From Gemmatimonadaceae bacterium (GTDB lineage: Bacteria; Gemmatimonadota; Gemmatimonadetes; Gemmatimonadales; Gemmatimonadaceae), in NCBI GenBank assembly GCA_013697785.1, contig JACCWE010000109.1:26204-90203 (forward strand): a stretch of 64,000 bases of DNA. Direction: 5' to 3'. The notes beneath the pieces were generated by a model. That model had not been told where the DNA came from and searched no databases. It worked only from the letters and a program-made list of their open reading frames with translations. This document shows positions 9,371-19,319 of the stretch, piece by piece. The position numbers were made by a program, and so were the translations under genes. Numbering within the stretch: the first letter of the stretch is position 1; each line of letters starts with the position of its first letter.

Positions 9371-10102
9371 CGGGAATCCGCGCCGAGAAGCTCGCAGTTC
9401 AGCAGTGCCTGCCATTCGGAGCTGCCCCAGGAATACATGCTCTCCGGGTCGACGATGCCAGAGTACCGCTTGCCCTTGTCCGGTGCCGGCGCCAGTGGCT
9501 CCGGAACCATTGATCGTCCGCAGGCGCGTGTTTGCGTCGTTGAAGGTGCCGGCGTCCTTCATTCCGTCGCGCGCGGTCCAGACGAATCCGTGTGTTGGAC
9601 CTACACCCGCCAAGGTGCTGTAGCCGACGACCTCACCCCTATTGTTGACGCCTTGGGCCAATGCGTCATCGCCACCGAGGGTTCCGAGGTCGCGCATTCC
9701 ACCAGAGGCTGTCCAAAGGAAGGCGCGGACGTGCCCGGACGGAAGGTCGATCTCGCCTACGACGATCCCGTCGTCATTGAGACCCCACGCCACACTTCCC
9801 GCAGCACCGGGAAAAGTGCCAAGGTCGATCATTCCAGTCTTCGCTGTCCAGAAGAATCCGTGCGTGCGGCCGGACGCCGTAGTTCCCCACCCGATTGCCT
9901 GTCCCCGTTCGTTGATGCGCCACGCAAATGCGGTGGTCCCTCCGATATTGCCGAGATCTGTCACGCGGTACGGCGAGTGCGTTGGGGGCCCGACCTTCGC
10001 GGGAGCGGCACGCGGTGCCGATGGCTGAGTGGGCTCATCGCATGCGACGAGTGCAATCAGAGTGGCGGCGGACAGAACGACAACAATTCGGGCATGGCGC
10101 AT
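9367..10102 (-). CDS. HAF-repeat lipoprotein with a shifted 3' end
   Basis: Predicted lipoprotein (lipobox LVAC) followed by extracellular HAF repeats: DLGNIGG, DLGTFPGAAGSVAWGLND, DLGTLGGDDALAQGVNN, each with a GxxVGxS-like and AFLW/GFFW motif. These repeats are thought to form a propeller-like fold with unknown ligand. ATG 10102 is preferred over 10135 because the signal peptide follows it. After about 9505 the frame loses repeat character and runs antisense through the YetF gene; a different frame gives a natural ending (YSWGSSEWQALLNCELLGADSR is too long to quote fully) with a stop at 9367. A frameshift or a fusion of two gene remnants is likely. Confidence 0.6.
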
Positions 10103-10283
10103 GAGGACTCCGGCGGCGTACGGGTGGAGATCCACCTGCTTGTGCTGACGGAAACGTTAGGAGCCCCAGATGCGACCACATATACGCTGATTGACGTAGG
10201 CAGACCCAATCGTGACGTATCGCGATCAAGTCGAACCCCGCATCGGAGTGGGGATCCGCTAGCAACATTGCCAAATTGGACCG

Positions 10284-11549
10284 GTGAGGTACCTTCGGGA
10301 TGGGACACTCCTCCCATCAGGCGAAGCTATGCAGCAGGCGTCTGCACGGCTCCGCATCCTGAACAGATGCATGTCCATCGTTCGTGCGCTCGAATCCGGC
10401 AAGGTGCAGATGGCTCTCGTGCTTACCCTTACCGACCAGTCGCAGCTCGCGACGACGTTCGAGGCGATGTTGTCGCCGTTCGCGAGCGCAACGCCGGACG
10501 CCTGGTTCGTTCGCATCGGGAACGAGATGAAAGCGCTGTGTCACGGTGACAGCGCGCTAGTATGCGCGCAGCATCGCGGGCACGGTCGACACTTCAGCGC
10601 AGATGCGCCCGAGCTCGCGGCGGAGATGGACGCGCGGTGCGGTTTCCGTGATGGAGAGCTCCGATTCCCCGACCCGACCATCGACGCGGGGCTCATCGAG
10701 CGCCGACGCAGAAGCGTGGACGCGTGGACGGCCGCGATGTTGAACGATGTTGCCGGCGGAGGATACTATGGGTCGGAGTTTTACAACGAAGTAGCGATCC
10801 CTTTCAAAGCAAGAGCGACGATGGCGCTCGCCGTCCACGGACCGGAGGGGGAAGTGATGCTCGGCGTGAACAACGAGCGGCCCGTGCTCGATCCGTTGAG
10901 TGAGGATACTCTCGGCCTCCTCGCGCTGATGCTACCGGCATTCCGCGCCGGTTTCGAGATGCTCAGCCGATTGGAGTTCTCACGTCACACGCTCGCGACG
11001 GCGCTCGATGGACTGGCGGAAGGGATGATGGTCTTCGGTCTCGCCGACTCCAGGGAACTGTATCGGAACGGTGCGCTCATCGCGATGCTCGCGGATGACC
11101 CGGAACACCTCGTGGTCGAGAGACGGATCCTGCAGCTCGTCCGAGGGCTCTGCTTTATGAAGAGAGGCAGAGCGGGGGAGCGTTTGCGCGCGCCCGCGGT
11201 ACTCGACGAAATCGCGACGCGCAGAGCACGGTATCGCGCACGCTTCACATTGCTCTCTTCCGGAATTTTCTCCCGAGACGAAGCAGTGCTCGTCGCCATC
11301 GAGGCGCCCGCTCCGCGGTTGCCGAGCGCGCCAACGCTCACGGCGCGCTACAAGTTGACGAAGCGTGAGGCGGAGGTGGCGCTCAAACTCGCCACGGGAG
11401 CAAGTGACGTTGACCTTGCCCGAATGCTCGGCATCAGCGCACACACAGTGCGGCATCACACGGAAAACATCTTCGCCAAGCTTAACGTACATTCGCGAAA
11501 GGCTCTCGCGCTGCATCTACTGAATGGAGAGTCGCCTCGTCAGCGTTAA
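10284..11549 (+). CDS. LuxR-family transcriptional regulator
   Basis: 421-residue regulator with a C-terminal LuxR-type helix-turn-helix at about residues 354-415 ([17 protein letters not shown], then [22 protein letters not shown]). The first 330 residues have no receiver Asp and no quorum-sensing autoinducer motif; residues 90-230 and 235-340 could be GAF- and PAS-like sensory folds, which is a weak guess from predicted strand pattern. An alternative start is Met16 at 10329. It stands alone, convergent with the kinase gene ending at 11564. Its target is unknown; the HAF lipoprotein and YetF pair are upstream neighbours. Confidence 0.8.
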   Translation: MRYLRDGTLLPSGEAMQQASARLRILNRCMSIVRALESGKVQMALVLTLTDQSQLATTFEAMLSPFASATPDAWFVRIGNEMKALCHGDSALVCAQHRGHGRHFSADAPELAAEMDARCGFRDGELRFPDPTIDAGLIERRRRSVDAWTAAMLNDVAGGGYYGSEFYNEVAIPFKARATMALAVHGPEGEVMLGVNNERPVLDPLSEDTLGLLALMLPAFRAGFEMLSRLEFSRHTLATALDGLAEGMMVFGLADSRELYRNGALIAMLADDPEHLVVERRILQLVRGLCFMKRGRAGERLRAPAVLDEIATRRARYRARFTLLSSGIFSRDEAVLVAIEAPAPRLPSAPTLTARYKLTKREAEVALKLATGASDVDLARMLGISAHTVRHHTENIFAKLNVHSRKALALHLLNGESPRQR

Positions 11550-11563
11550 TGAGAGCCTCCGTA

Positions 11564-14500
11564 TCAAGGCTCACCCGCCGCTCGCCGCCGCCACGCCGCC
11601 GCCTCATCGGCTTTTCCCCATTGCTCGTAGAGCATCGCCAGCCAACCGATCGTCTGCGCTCCGTACCGCTTCGCGGGCGGCGAACCCATCGCCCGAAAAC
11701 GTAACTCCGCCTCGAGGAGCAACGGCTCCGCCTCGGCGAATTTGCGTTCTCGCATCAAGCAGAAGCCGCCTGCGGCGCGCACTCGGTACGGGGCGAATTG
11801 CGTCGTATCGAGCGGAGCGGATGCGATCGCGGTGCGGATCACCGAATCCCCTTCGGCGAATGCGCCCGTCGCGCAGAGCTCGATCGCCAGGAGCCGACGC
11901 GTCAGCACGACGTTGCCGTCGGTCGGCGGGCGAAATGACGTCAGCACTCCGAGCGACTCGCGAACCACAGGAATCGCCCGCGCGGTGTCGCCGCGCGCTT
12001 CGATCATCAGCGCCACGTTGATCAGCTGCTGCGCGACGTCGTTGCTCTTCGGTCCGTACGCGACTCGCTTGATGGCGAGGCTCTGAACGGCGAGCGATTC
12101 CGCTTCCGCCAGTCTCCCGCGCGCTTTTGCCACGTCCGCGATCGACTGGTACGTCGCGCCGACGGACCAGTGCACGTCTCCGTACATCGCGCGGTTTCGC
12201 TTGAGCACATCGGTGAGAATCGTTTGCGCTTCGTCAAGCTTGTTGAGCTCCCGCAGCGCCAGCGCCAGCTCGCCAAGCGTGTACACCTCCTGGTCCTCGA
12301 CCTTCCCTGCGTGCCAGATGGGAATCGCCTCGCGAAAGCTCGCTTCGGCGGCCGCCCAATTCTGTCGGTCCACCTCGAGCATGCCGATGTCGAGGAGCGA
12401 GGCGGCGACCGCCGGACTCGAGTCGCCCAACACCGCACGGCGCGCCCGCAGCGCCTCTCCGTAGAGCGTGTCGGCTTCGGCATACCGATCTTCCGCCTGG
12501 AGCATCCGCGCCAGGCCCACGCGCGACAGCTGCACGTCGGGATGCTGGTCGCCGAGCAGCTTGCGTCGCATCGCGAGCGATTCGCGAAGGTACGGCTCGG
12601 CCTCTTCGAGCTTGCGTCGCTCCTGAAGCACGGAGCCAAGACGGCTCGTCACGTCGGCGATCGCCGGGTGCGCCTGACCGTACACCGCGCGCGCGATCGG
12701 CAGCGCCTCGCGCAACGTCTTCTCGGCGCCGGCGTAATCGGGACGATTGACTTGCGCATCGCTGAGGTTGATGAGCGAGGTGACCACTCGCGGGTGCGTC
12801 GTGCCGAACGTTCGGCGGACGATCGCCAGCGCCTCCTCGAGAAGCGGCTGCGCCGCCGCCGCGTGACCGGTGTAGCTCAGAAAGCTCCCGAGCGATCCCA
12901 GTCTCTCCGCGACCTCGATCGCCGACTTGCCGTGCCGCGCCCGCGTCAGGCGGAGCGCCTGGCGATACAGCGAGTCGGCCTCGGCGAATTTCCCCAGCTC
13001 ATAGCGGACATCGGCGAGTCCGGACAACGCGGCTGTGATCTGATCGTCATCGGGCCGCAAGTTCGCGCGCATCACCGCCAGCGCCTCTCTCATACGGCGC
13101 TCGGCCAACGTGTAGTCGCCCGACGCGCGCGCCAGCTGCCCGAGCTCGGTAGCGCTGATCGCGACGTCCATGCTCCGCGGTCCCTGGCGCCGCGCGCGAA
13201 TCGTGTATGCCGTATCGAAATGCGGGCGCGCTTGATCGTAGAGACCGAGCGCGAAGTACGTTTGGCCGATCGTCGACTCCACCGAGGCGCGCACCTCGGG
13301 CTGGCGCGCCAGCTCGCCGCCTTGCATGCCGGTCGCTGATTGGTCGAGGAGCTCGCGGACGCTCAGCTCTTTGCCGCGCGCGTTCGATGGATCCGACGAG
13401 GCGAGCATCTTCTGCAGAAAATCGTTCACCGCCGTGGCCTTCGCCGCCTCACCGGCTGCGCGCCTGGCGCTCGCCGTCGCCGCCGTCTGTTCGCGCAGCG
13501 CGGCCGCCCGCGCCGAGTCGGCGACGAGCGACGCGGAGTCGGCGAGCGCGCGTCGACGTTCGGCCAACCGACCGACCGCAACCGCCTCGTGTTGGCGCGA
13601 CTCGGCGAGGCGCTCGGCGTTCGTGGCCCGAACCGCCTGCCACAGGCTCACGCCGGTGCCTAGCACGAGGAGCGCGGCGGCGACGATCAGACCGCCGACC
13701 AACACCCGGTTGCGTCGCGCGAATTTTCGGAGCTGGTACATCGCGCTCGCCGGCCGTGCGAAGATTGGCTCGTCGCGCAGAAAGCGGCGTACGTCGCTCG
13801 CCAGATCGTTCGCCGAGCTGTAGCGGCGCTCCTTCTCCTTCTCGAGCGTCTTGGCGACGATGATCTCCACGTCGCCCGCCAGCCGGCGATTGATCGTGCT
13901 CAGCTTCGCCGGATCATCGATCAGGATGATCCTCGCCACTTCGTGGATCATCTTCCGCGAAAGATCGTACGGCATCCGCCCCGTCAGTAGCTCGAACAGG
14001 ATCACACCGAGCGTGTAGACGTCGCTGCGGTAGTCGAGCTCGGCCGGCTCGGCGTTGATCTGCTCGGGGCTCATGTACTGAAGCGTTCCGACCACTTCGC
14101 CCACCGATGTCTGGCGCGTCTGGATATCGGCGTCGGTGAGACGCGCCACACCGAAATCGAGAATCTTCGGCTGGCCGGCTGCGTCGACCAGAATGTTGGC
14201 CGGCTTCAGGTCGCGATGGATGACGCCCTGTTGATGGGCGTAGGCGACGGCGTCGCAGACGCGCGCGAACAGCTCGAGCCGTTGGTCGCGATCGAGGGCA
14301 TGCGAGTTGGCGTAATCGGTGAGCGGCTCGCCGCGCACCAGCTCCATCGCGAAGAATGGCTGCGGCCCGTACGCCTCCTCCGAGGTGCCCGCCTCATAGA
14401 TCTGCGCGATGCCGGGATGCTGGAGCCGACCGAGCACTTCCGACTCGCGAGCGAACCGCCGGATAAGATCGGGCGACATGAAGCCAGGGCGGATGACCTT

Positions 14501-14719
14501 CAGCGCGACGGCGCGGTGCGGCTGGTCCTGCTCGGCTTCATACACCGTCCCCATGCCGCCCTCGCCGAGGACGGAGATAATGCGGTACCGGCCGATGGTC
14601 GGTTGGTCCATGCGCAATTCGAGTCCTTCGGGTGGGGGCAACTCACTAGTTTGCTCGCTGATGCCAGCGTTCGCCAGAGTGGCATCCGATGACCGAGGTC
14701 TGGAGTGACGGGCAGCCAC
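11564..14719 (-). CDS. Membrane-anchored Ser/Thr protein kinase with TPR sensor domain
   Basis: 1051-residue PknB-type kinase. Catalytic domain at residues 44-310: glycine loop GEGGMG (52-57), VALK with Lys74, catalytic HRDLKPAN (168-175), DFG (188-190) and SPEQ (217-220), all intact. A transmembrane helix follows (about 338-360), then a coiled-coil rich in Ala/Arg and at least eight tetratricopeptide repeats of about 42 residues (ALAIVRRTFGTTHPRVVTSL type) to the C-terminus, probably outside the inner membrane. Met37 (14611) is a possible shorter start. No sigma factor is next to it, unlike the kinase at 54700. It is the largest intact gene inside the tRNA-bounded region. Confidence 0.92.
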   Translation of the reverse strand: MAARHSRPRSSDATLANAGISEQTSELPPPEGLELRMDQPTIGRYRIISVLGEGGMGTVYEAEQDQPHRAVALKVIRPGFMSPDLIRRFARESEVLGRLQHPGIAQIYEAGTSEEAYGPQPFFAMELVRGEPLTDYANSHALDRDQRLELFARVCDAVAYAHQQGVIHRDLKPANILVDAAGQPKILDFGVARLTDADIQTRQTSVGEVVGTLQYMSPEQINAEPAELDYRSDVYTLGVILFELLTGRMPYDLSRKMIHEVARIILIDDPAKLSTINRRLAGDVEIIVAKTLEKEKERRYSSANDLASDVRRFLRDEPIFARPASAMYQLRKFARRNRVLVGGLIVAAALLVLGTGVSLWQAVRATNAERLAESRQHEAVAVGRLAERRRALADSASLVADSARAAALREQTAATASARRAAGEAAKATAVNDFLQKMLASSDPSNARGKELSVRELLDQSATGMQGGELARQPEVRASVESTIGQTYFALGLYDQARPHFDTAYTIRARRQGPRSMDVAISATELGQLARASGDYTLAERRMREALAVMRANLRPDDDQITAALSGLADVRYELGKFAEADSLYRQALRLTRARHGKSAIEVAERLGSLGSFLSYTGHAAAAQPLLEEALAIVRRTFGTTHPRVVTSLINLSDAQVNRPDYAGAEKTLREALPIARAVYGQAHPAIADVTSRLGSVLQERRKLEEAEPYLRESLAMRRKLLGDQHPDVQLSRVGLARMLQAEDRYAEADTLYGEALRARRAVLGDSSPAVAASLLDIGMLEVDRQNWAAAEASFREAIPIWHAGKVEDQEVYTLGELALALRELNKLDEAQTILTDVLKRNRAMYGDVHWSVGATYQSIADVAKARGRLAEAESLAVQSLAIKRVAYGPKSNDVAQQLINVALMIEARGDTARAIPVVRESLGVLTSFRPPTDGNVVLTRRLLAIELCATGAFAEGDSVIRTAIASAPLDTTQFAPYRVRAAGGFCLMRERKFAEAEPLLLEAELRFRAMGSPPAKRYGAQTIGWLAMLYEQWGKADEAAAWRRRAAGEP

Positions 14720-15106
14720 CGGACGCCCATCGTCGCGACAGCCTCGACTCTCCCGGAGAGCGAGCCTTTCTCAACTCGGGCTACATCACGCCGATTCCGC
14801 CTCAGGTCGTGACGGGCCATACACGCCGTTCTCGAGGAGAAAGCGACCAAGTCGCTTCAAGTCGGGCCGCTGTTGGCGATGTGCGATGAGGCGCGCGATC
14901 TGTTAGCGGGGCTCGTCAACGCGGCACCGCCCGTCGAGACCAAGTTGCTCTTCCTCACCTGCTCCCAGCAGGCGGATACGCAAACGCTCCTCGCCGTGAT
15001 GGCCGAGGAGCGGAAAGTTCACGAAATACACATTGCACGAGCGGCAAACCGGTAACCAAACAGTTAATGCCGGTTTGGCTTGCTTACGTAAGTCGTTTAA
15101 AATCAA
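14720..15106. other. Gene-free stretch between kinase and tRNA-Pro
   Basis: No supported gene. It contains the second copy of the 19-nt direct repeat (15043-15061) and, overlapping it, an inverted repeat ggcaaaccgg / ccggtttggc (15043-15079) that could fold in the trailer of tRNA-Pro. A 58-codon open frame at 14879-15055 has no ribosome-binding site or recognised motif. Confidence 0.5.
15043..15061 (-). repeat. Imperfect 19-nt direct repeat, right copy
   Basis: Sequence ggcaaaccggtaaccaaac; 17 of 19 bases match the copy at 6686-6704, same orientation. It lies 46 bases inside the intact tRNA-Pro boundary. Compatible with an integrase arm site; alternatively part of the tRNA trailer hairpin. 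Confidence 0.45.
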
Positions 15107-15180
15107 TCGGGACGGCGGGATTTGAACCCGCGACCCCCTGAACCCCATTCAGGTGCGCTACCGGGCTGCGCTACGTCCCG
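15107..15180 (-). tRNA. tRNA-Pro (anticodon GGG)
   Basis: Complete cloverleaf on the minus strand: acceptor CGGGACG/CGTCCCG, D arm GTAGCGCAGCCCGGTAGCGCAC, anticodon stem CCTGA/TCAGG around loop ATGGGGT giving anticodon GGG, T arm GCGGGTTCAAATCCCGC, discriminator A. CCA is not encoded. The 3' 43 bases recur at 6544-6586, which makes this gene the likely integration target of the region to its left. Confidence 0.95.
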
Positions 15181-15463
15181 TAACTATCGTGTATGACACT
15201 TACCTTCCGTTCGACACCTTTCACGAGCGTCGGGGTGTGTTAGGCGAAGCGTTAGGCTGAGATCCATCACTCGCGATCTCCGGCTATGACATGCTGGCCG
15301 CGAGCGCGAACGTTAGTCACCGCCGTGCGCGCAGGAAAGGGGCCATCCACGACGCGCGTTTCATAGGCCGAGCTTGTGCGCAACGAGTCGGCGGGCCAGC
15401 GCTGACTGCATGGATCAGCGCTGGCCGCGCCGCCTCGCTCACCGGGAACCCGGTTCGATGCGA

Positions 15464-16006
15464 CTACCGGTAAATATTCTCCGCGCGGTTGCTCTTCCAC
15501 TCGTTCTCGAAGTACGACGCGTCGTCGGAATTCCTGGGCGTTACGCCCATGACGATACCGCCATTCTTGATGTCCGTCTCGTACACCTTGGCGCGGTCTT
15601 CAGGAATGCCGTGCCCGACGAGCGCGCCGATTAGCCCACCCGCTGCTCCGCCCGCGCCCGCACCGGCGAGAGCCGCGGCGATTGGGCCCGCGACTATGAT
15701 GCCGAGACCGGGAATGAGCAGACTCGTGCCGATCGCGGCGATCGCGGCAATAGCCGCACCCGCCGTTCCTCCGATCGCAGCGCCCGTTCCGGCGCCCTTC
15801 AACGCCTTGGTTTCCAGCTCCGTGTGTGAGGCGACATCCTGGGAAAAGTGCTTCTTTCGAGTGTCGTCCGACATGAGGAGATTCACTTCCTTGTCGGAAT
15901 AACCGCGACTCGTGAGCGAGTTGTACGCACGCTCGGCACTGTCGCGATCGCGAAACGTACCGGTAAGCATTCCTGACTGCTTCGAGCTTTCGGTCATCGG
16001 TTCCAT
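15464..16006 (-). CDS. General-stress-type protein with glycine-rich membrane segment
   Basis: 180-residue protein. The N-terminal 60 residues (GTFRDRDSAERAYNSLTSRG, then SDKEVNLLMSDD) resemble the heat-induced stress protein YflT/17M fold. The middle (about 70-135) is a very Gly/Ala-rich hydrophobic stretch with GxxxG-type spacing, suggesting membrane insertion. The ATG at 16006 is chosen because GGAG sits 8 bases upstream; longer in-frame starts add only basic residues. Single gene. Stress-related function is inferred from the N-terminal similarity only. Confidence 0.7.
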   Translation of the reverse strand: MEPMTESSKQSGMLTGTFRDRDSAERAYNSLTSRGYSDKEVNLLMSDDTRKKHFSQDVASHTELETKALKGAGTGAAIGGTAGAAIAAIAAIGTSLLIPGLGIIVAGPIAAALAGAGAGGAAGGLIGALVGHGIPEDRAKVYETDIKNGGIVMGVTPRNSDDASYFENEWKSNRAENIYR

Positions 16007-16214
16007 TTGGTTTTCTCCACTTTGAAAGGGCGCCAGCGATGAGTCGGCGTGGGTCGCTTGTGCCTGCGACGCAGCGCTATTCCTGCGCACTATGGGCAAT
16101 CTGTGCGCCAATCGCATGAATGGCGGTACTGCTACCGACACACATATCTTCAGCGCTGCGTCTGCTTCAGGGCCAATCGAGGAATGGCCCGGCGTTTCAT
16201 GCTACGCACCGAGC

Positions 16215-19200
16215 TCAGCGCGGCGAATCAACATCGGCGCTCGTGTCGACCGGAGAGACGCTCGTGGTGTCGAGGCGAACGGTGAAGGTACTCTCTTCTC
16301 CGAGAATACTTTCGGCAGTGAGCGTACCGCCCATGGCTTCGACCAGCCCTCGCGAGATTGCAAGTCCTAGCCCCGCTCCCTCGCGCGGCTGGTTCAGTGC
16401 ACGACCAACCTGGACGAACGGCGTGAAGATCGCTTCCAATTTTTCCGAAGGGATACCAGTTCCCGTATCTCGCACTCGGATCACGACGCCGTCTCCTGTA
16501 CCGACACATGTCACCTCGATGCGATCGCCAGGGGACGTCGCTTTGAGCGCATTCGTCACCAGGTTCACCAACACTTGGTGCAATCGATCAGCGTCACCCA
16601 TGGCAGTAAGCGATGGATCGGTGGTTTCGGCGCGATAGATGATCCCCCTCGAGTCGAGATCGAGCGCGAGAGCTGCGGTTACCCCCTCCAGTACCAGCGC
16701 AACGCGCACCTCGTCATGCCTGACGACGAGCTTCCCCGCGTCGAGACGCGCGAAGCTCAGGAGATCCTCGATCAAATGTGTGAGTTGAAGCTGATTCCGC
16801 TTAATGCGCTCGAGGTCGCCCTGCTGCGTTTGGGTGAGTGCGCCACGAAGTCCGAGTTCCCACAGTTGCAACAGTCCCCCGATCGCATTCAGAGGCTGAC
16901 GAAGCTCATGGCTCACCGTGCGCAGAAATTCCGTCTTCGCGGCATTCCCGGCTTCGGCCCTCTCGAGCAGCCGCGCGTGTTCCACGGCGTTCGCGGCACG
17001 TCCGGCCAGCTCCTGTGCGAGTTGTAGATCGACTTCGTCGTAGTGACGCTGGGACTCGGCGGTACAGAGGGTCATTATCCCGAGCACGCGCCCCGCCACC
17101 GAAAGCGGGACGACCATCATTGAGCTGAGAGCTAACGCCCGGAGGAGCTCGAGCTGGCGCGAGTCAGATGCGAGTCCGGCGTATATCTCCTCAGTGAAGA
17201 GAGGGATCAACAGCGATTCGGCGTTCATCACGCGCGCGCGCTTCGTCGACTGGTCGCGCAACAAGTCGGCAAGATACAAGCGAAGATACTCGTCAGCGAT
17301 TGCCAGTTTGGCTGGATCATCGTGCACCAGTGCCACCCGAGTCAGTTTCGGTACCCCTCGATTATTCTCGCTGTCGACGAGGTGGATGGCGCACCACTCG
17401 CCAAGCTTTGGAATCGCAACGCGCGCGAGATTCCTGAGGGCGACTTCATAGCCTGGCGACGACGTTAGCAGGCGGCTCGCCTCCGCGAGAAATAGCGACG
17501 CATCCTGTTGTCGACGGCGGTTTGAGATGTCCTGGAAATAGACGATGACGCCACCGTCTTCGGATGGATACGCACGCAGGGCAAGCCAACGTCCCATGAT
17601 CGATCCAAAGGCCTCGAGTTCTCCGGGCGCTCGTTCGGCAATCACCTTGCGAAGTAAATGCAGAAAAGGCGAGTCACTCGCCTGATTCATCGCGGTGATG
17701 TCGCGCCCCTGCAAGTCGCTTTTTGCGACACCGAACATCGACGCCGCGCGCGCGTTTACATAGGTGAAGTGCAGCTCCGGGTCGAAAGTAGCGAAGCCGT
17801 CGGTAATTGCTTCGACGATCGACTCACTTCGACGACGTTCGCTGCGCTCGGCGTCGAACGCGTGTACCCGCGCGATCGCCTGCGCCGCTTGCGCCGCCAA
17901 CGCGAAAAAAAAGTCCTGGTCCTCCGCGTCGAACATCTGTGGCTCGGCAAACGTGAAAGACATCGCGGCCACAGCCTCGTCATGCAGTCGAATGGGCACG
18001 CTGGCTACCGCGCTGCGGCCTACCGCGTCCCATACGTCGCGCAACGCCGGGTAACGTGCCAGAAGTCCATTTTGTCCTCCCGGCATTCCGACGAAAATCG
18101 CCGCATTCGTGCGGAGGCATTCGGCCGTCGGACTGTCCCGACTAATTGGAAAGCGCGCGTAGTCCGACCGAAGCGAATCGGGAAGACCCATTTCGTCCAG
18201 GAGCACGGCATCCCCGGTATCGCCATCGCGAAGAGCCACCATGCCGGTGTGTGCGCCGGTCGCTTCCACTGCCTCGTGCACCACGGCTGAGGCGATATCG
18301 TGAAGTGTTTGCGCGCGAGCGAGAAGCGCGGTGAGGCTTTGAAGCCGTCGTATGCGCTCCGTTGCACTCTCTGCGGCCAGGCGCGCCGCGCGCTCGTGAG
18401 ACACGTCCGTGTTCGTGCCGAACCAACGGACGATCTCATTGTGCGCCCCGCGCAGCGGGAAGACGCGTGTGAGAAACGGGCGGAACGATCCGTCTGCGCC
18501 GCGTAAAGGAAAGGTCATCTCGAACGGCTCGCCGGTTTTTATCGACGCGGACCAGAGCTCGAGCACGTGAGGAAGTGTCTGGGGATCGTGTACTCGTTGC
18601 CATCCCCACCCCTCCATATCGACGGGTGCGGTGCCGGTGTATTCGTACCAGCGCTCATTGTACCAGAATATCCATCCATCGGGCTTCGCCATCCACGCCA
18701 GAGTCGGCATCGAGTTCGCGAGTGCACGATATTCTGCTTCTTGAGACCGCATCCGCGCGACCGCCGCCTCGGCGTCGGCACGTGCCATCTCCAGAGCGAC
18801 ATTCATTTGATGAAGCTCTTCGTTGGCCTGCTCGAGCTCTTCGCTGACCGCCTGCGCTTCTTCTACCTGTCTCTCGAGCTCGACCGCCTGGCCCTGCAGT
18901 TGCTCAGCGTTCGCGGCGAGCGTCGCTTCGGCCGCGACGCGATCGGAAACGTCGCGCAAGACGGCCGAGAAAATATGGCGTCCGGCTGACGCGAACTCAC
19001 CAAAGGAAATCTCGACAGGAATTTCGTGCCCTGCTTTGGTAAGAATCGAGAGCTGTACAGCCTTCCATGGTATCCGTCGCTTGCCGGTCTTCAGGTAGTG
19101 CGTCATGCCAGCCCGATGCGCAGGCTGATAGCGTTCTGGCATCACGCGAATTAGCGACGTGCCGAGCAGCTCCGCAGCGGAGTATCCAAAGAGCGCTTCG

Positions 19201-19319
19201 CCAGCGGGATTGATCGACAGCACGATGCTCTCACCGTCGATCGTAACGATTGCGTCACTCGCACTCTCGGCAAGGATGCGGTAGAGCTCACCGGTGTCCA
19301 ATGGCGGGATTGAGGTCAT
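16215..19319 (-). CDS. PAS/GAF multidomain sensor histidine kinase
   Basis: 1034 residues without transmembrane helices, so probably cytoplasmic. Order: PAS (about 8-125, DAIVTIDGESIVLSINPAGE), coiled coil (130-195), PAS (200-320, WFYNERWYEYTG-like), GAF (330-480), PAS (490-595), GAF (610-785), HisKA with phosphoacceptor motif VSHELRQPLNAIGG, and HATPase_c with N-box NLVTNALKA, G1 DTGTGIPSE and G2 GLGLAIS. The C-terminus ends soon after the ATPase domain; no receiver is attached and no response regulator is adjacent. PAS and GAF stacking suggests integration of redox, light or small-ligand signals, but no cofactor-binding residue can be assigned. Orphan kinase. Confidence 0.92.
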   Translation of the reverse strand: MTSIPPLDTGELYRILAESASDAIVTIDGESIVLSINPAGEALFGYSAAELLGTSLIRVMPERYQPAHRAGMTHYLKTGKRRIPWKAVQLSILTKAGHEIPVEISFGEFASAGRHIFSAVLRDVSDRVAAEATLAANAEQLQGQAVELERQVEEAQAVSEELEQANEELHQMNVALEMARADAEAAVARMRSQEAEYRALANSMPTLAWMAKPDGWIFWYNERWYEYTGTAPVDMEGWGWQRVHDPQTLPHVLELWSASIKTGEPFEMTFPLRGADGSFRPFLTRVFPLRGAHNEIVRWFGTNTDVSHERAARLAAESATERIRRLQSLTALLARAQTLHDIASAVVHEAVEATGAHTGMVALRDGDTGDAVLLDEMGLPDSLRSDYARFPISRDSPTAECLRTNAAIFVGMPGGQNGLLARYPALRDVWDAVGRSAVASVPIRLHDEAVAAMSFTFAEPQMFDAEDQDFFFALAAQAAQAIARVHAFDAERSERRRSESIVEAITDGFATFDPELHFTYVNARAASMFGVAKSDLQGRDITAMNQASDSPFLHLLRKVIAERAPGELEAFGSIMGRWLALRAYPSEDGGVIVYFQDISNRRRQQDASLFLAEASRLLTSSPGYEVALRNLARVAIPKLGEWCAIHLVDSENNRGVPKLTRVALVHDDPAKLAIADEYLRLYLADLLRDQSTKRARVMNAESLLIPLFTEEIYAGLASDSRQLELLRALALSSMMVVPLSVAGRVLGIMTLCTAESQRHYDEVDLQLAQELAGRAANAVEHARLLERAEAGNAAKTEFLRTVSHELRQPLNAIGGLLQLWELGLRGALTQTQQGDLERIKRNQLQLTHLIEDLLSFARLDAGKLVVRHDEVRVALVLEGVTAALALDLDSRGIIYRAETTDPSLTAMGDADRLHQVLVNLVTNALKATSPGDRIEVTCVGTGDGVVIRVRDTGTGIPSEKLEAIFTPFVQVGRALNQPREGAGLGLAISRGLVEAMGGTLTAESILGEESTFTVRLDTTSVSPVDTSADVDSPR

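Noticed and set aside
14879..15055. A 58-codon open frame before tRNA-Pro
   Set aside because: No ribosome-binding site, no recognised motif, and it overlaps the inverted and direct repeats.
6544..15180. Phage or defence island
   Set aside because: No phage structural, integrase, nuclease or toxin-antitoxin gene is recognisable; contents are signalling genes and fragments.
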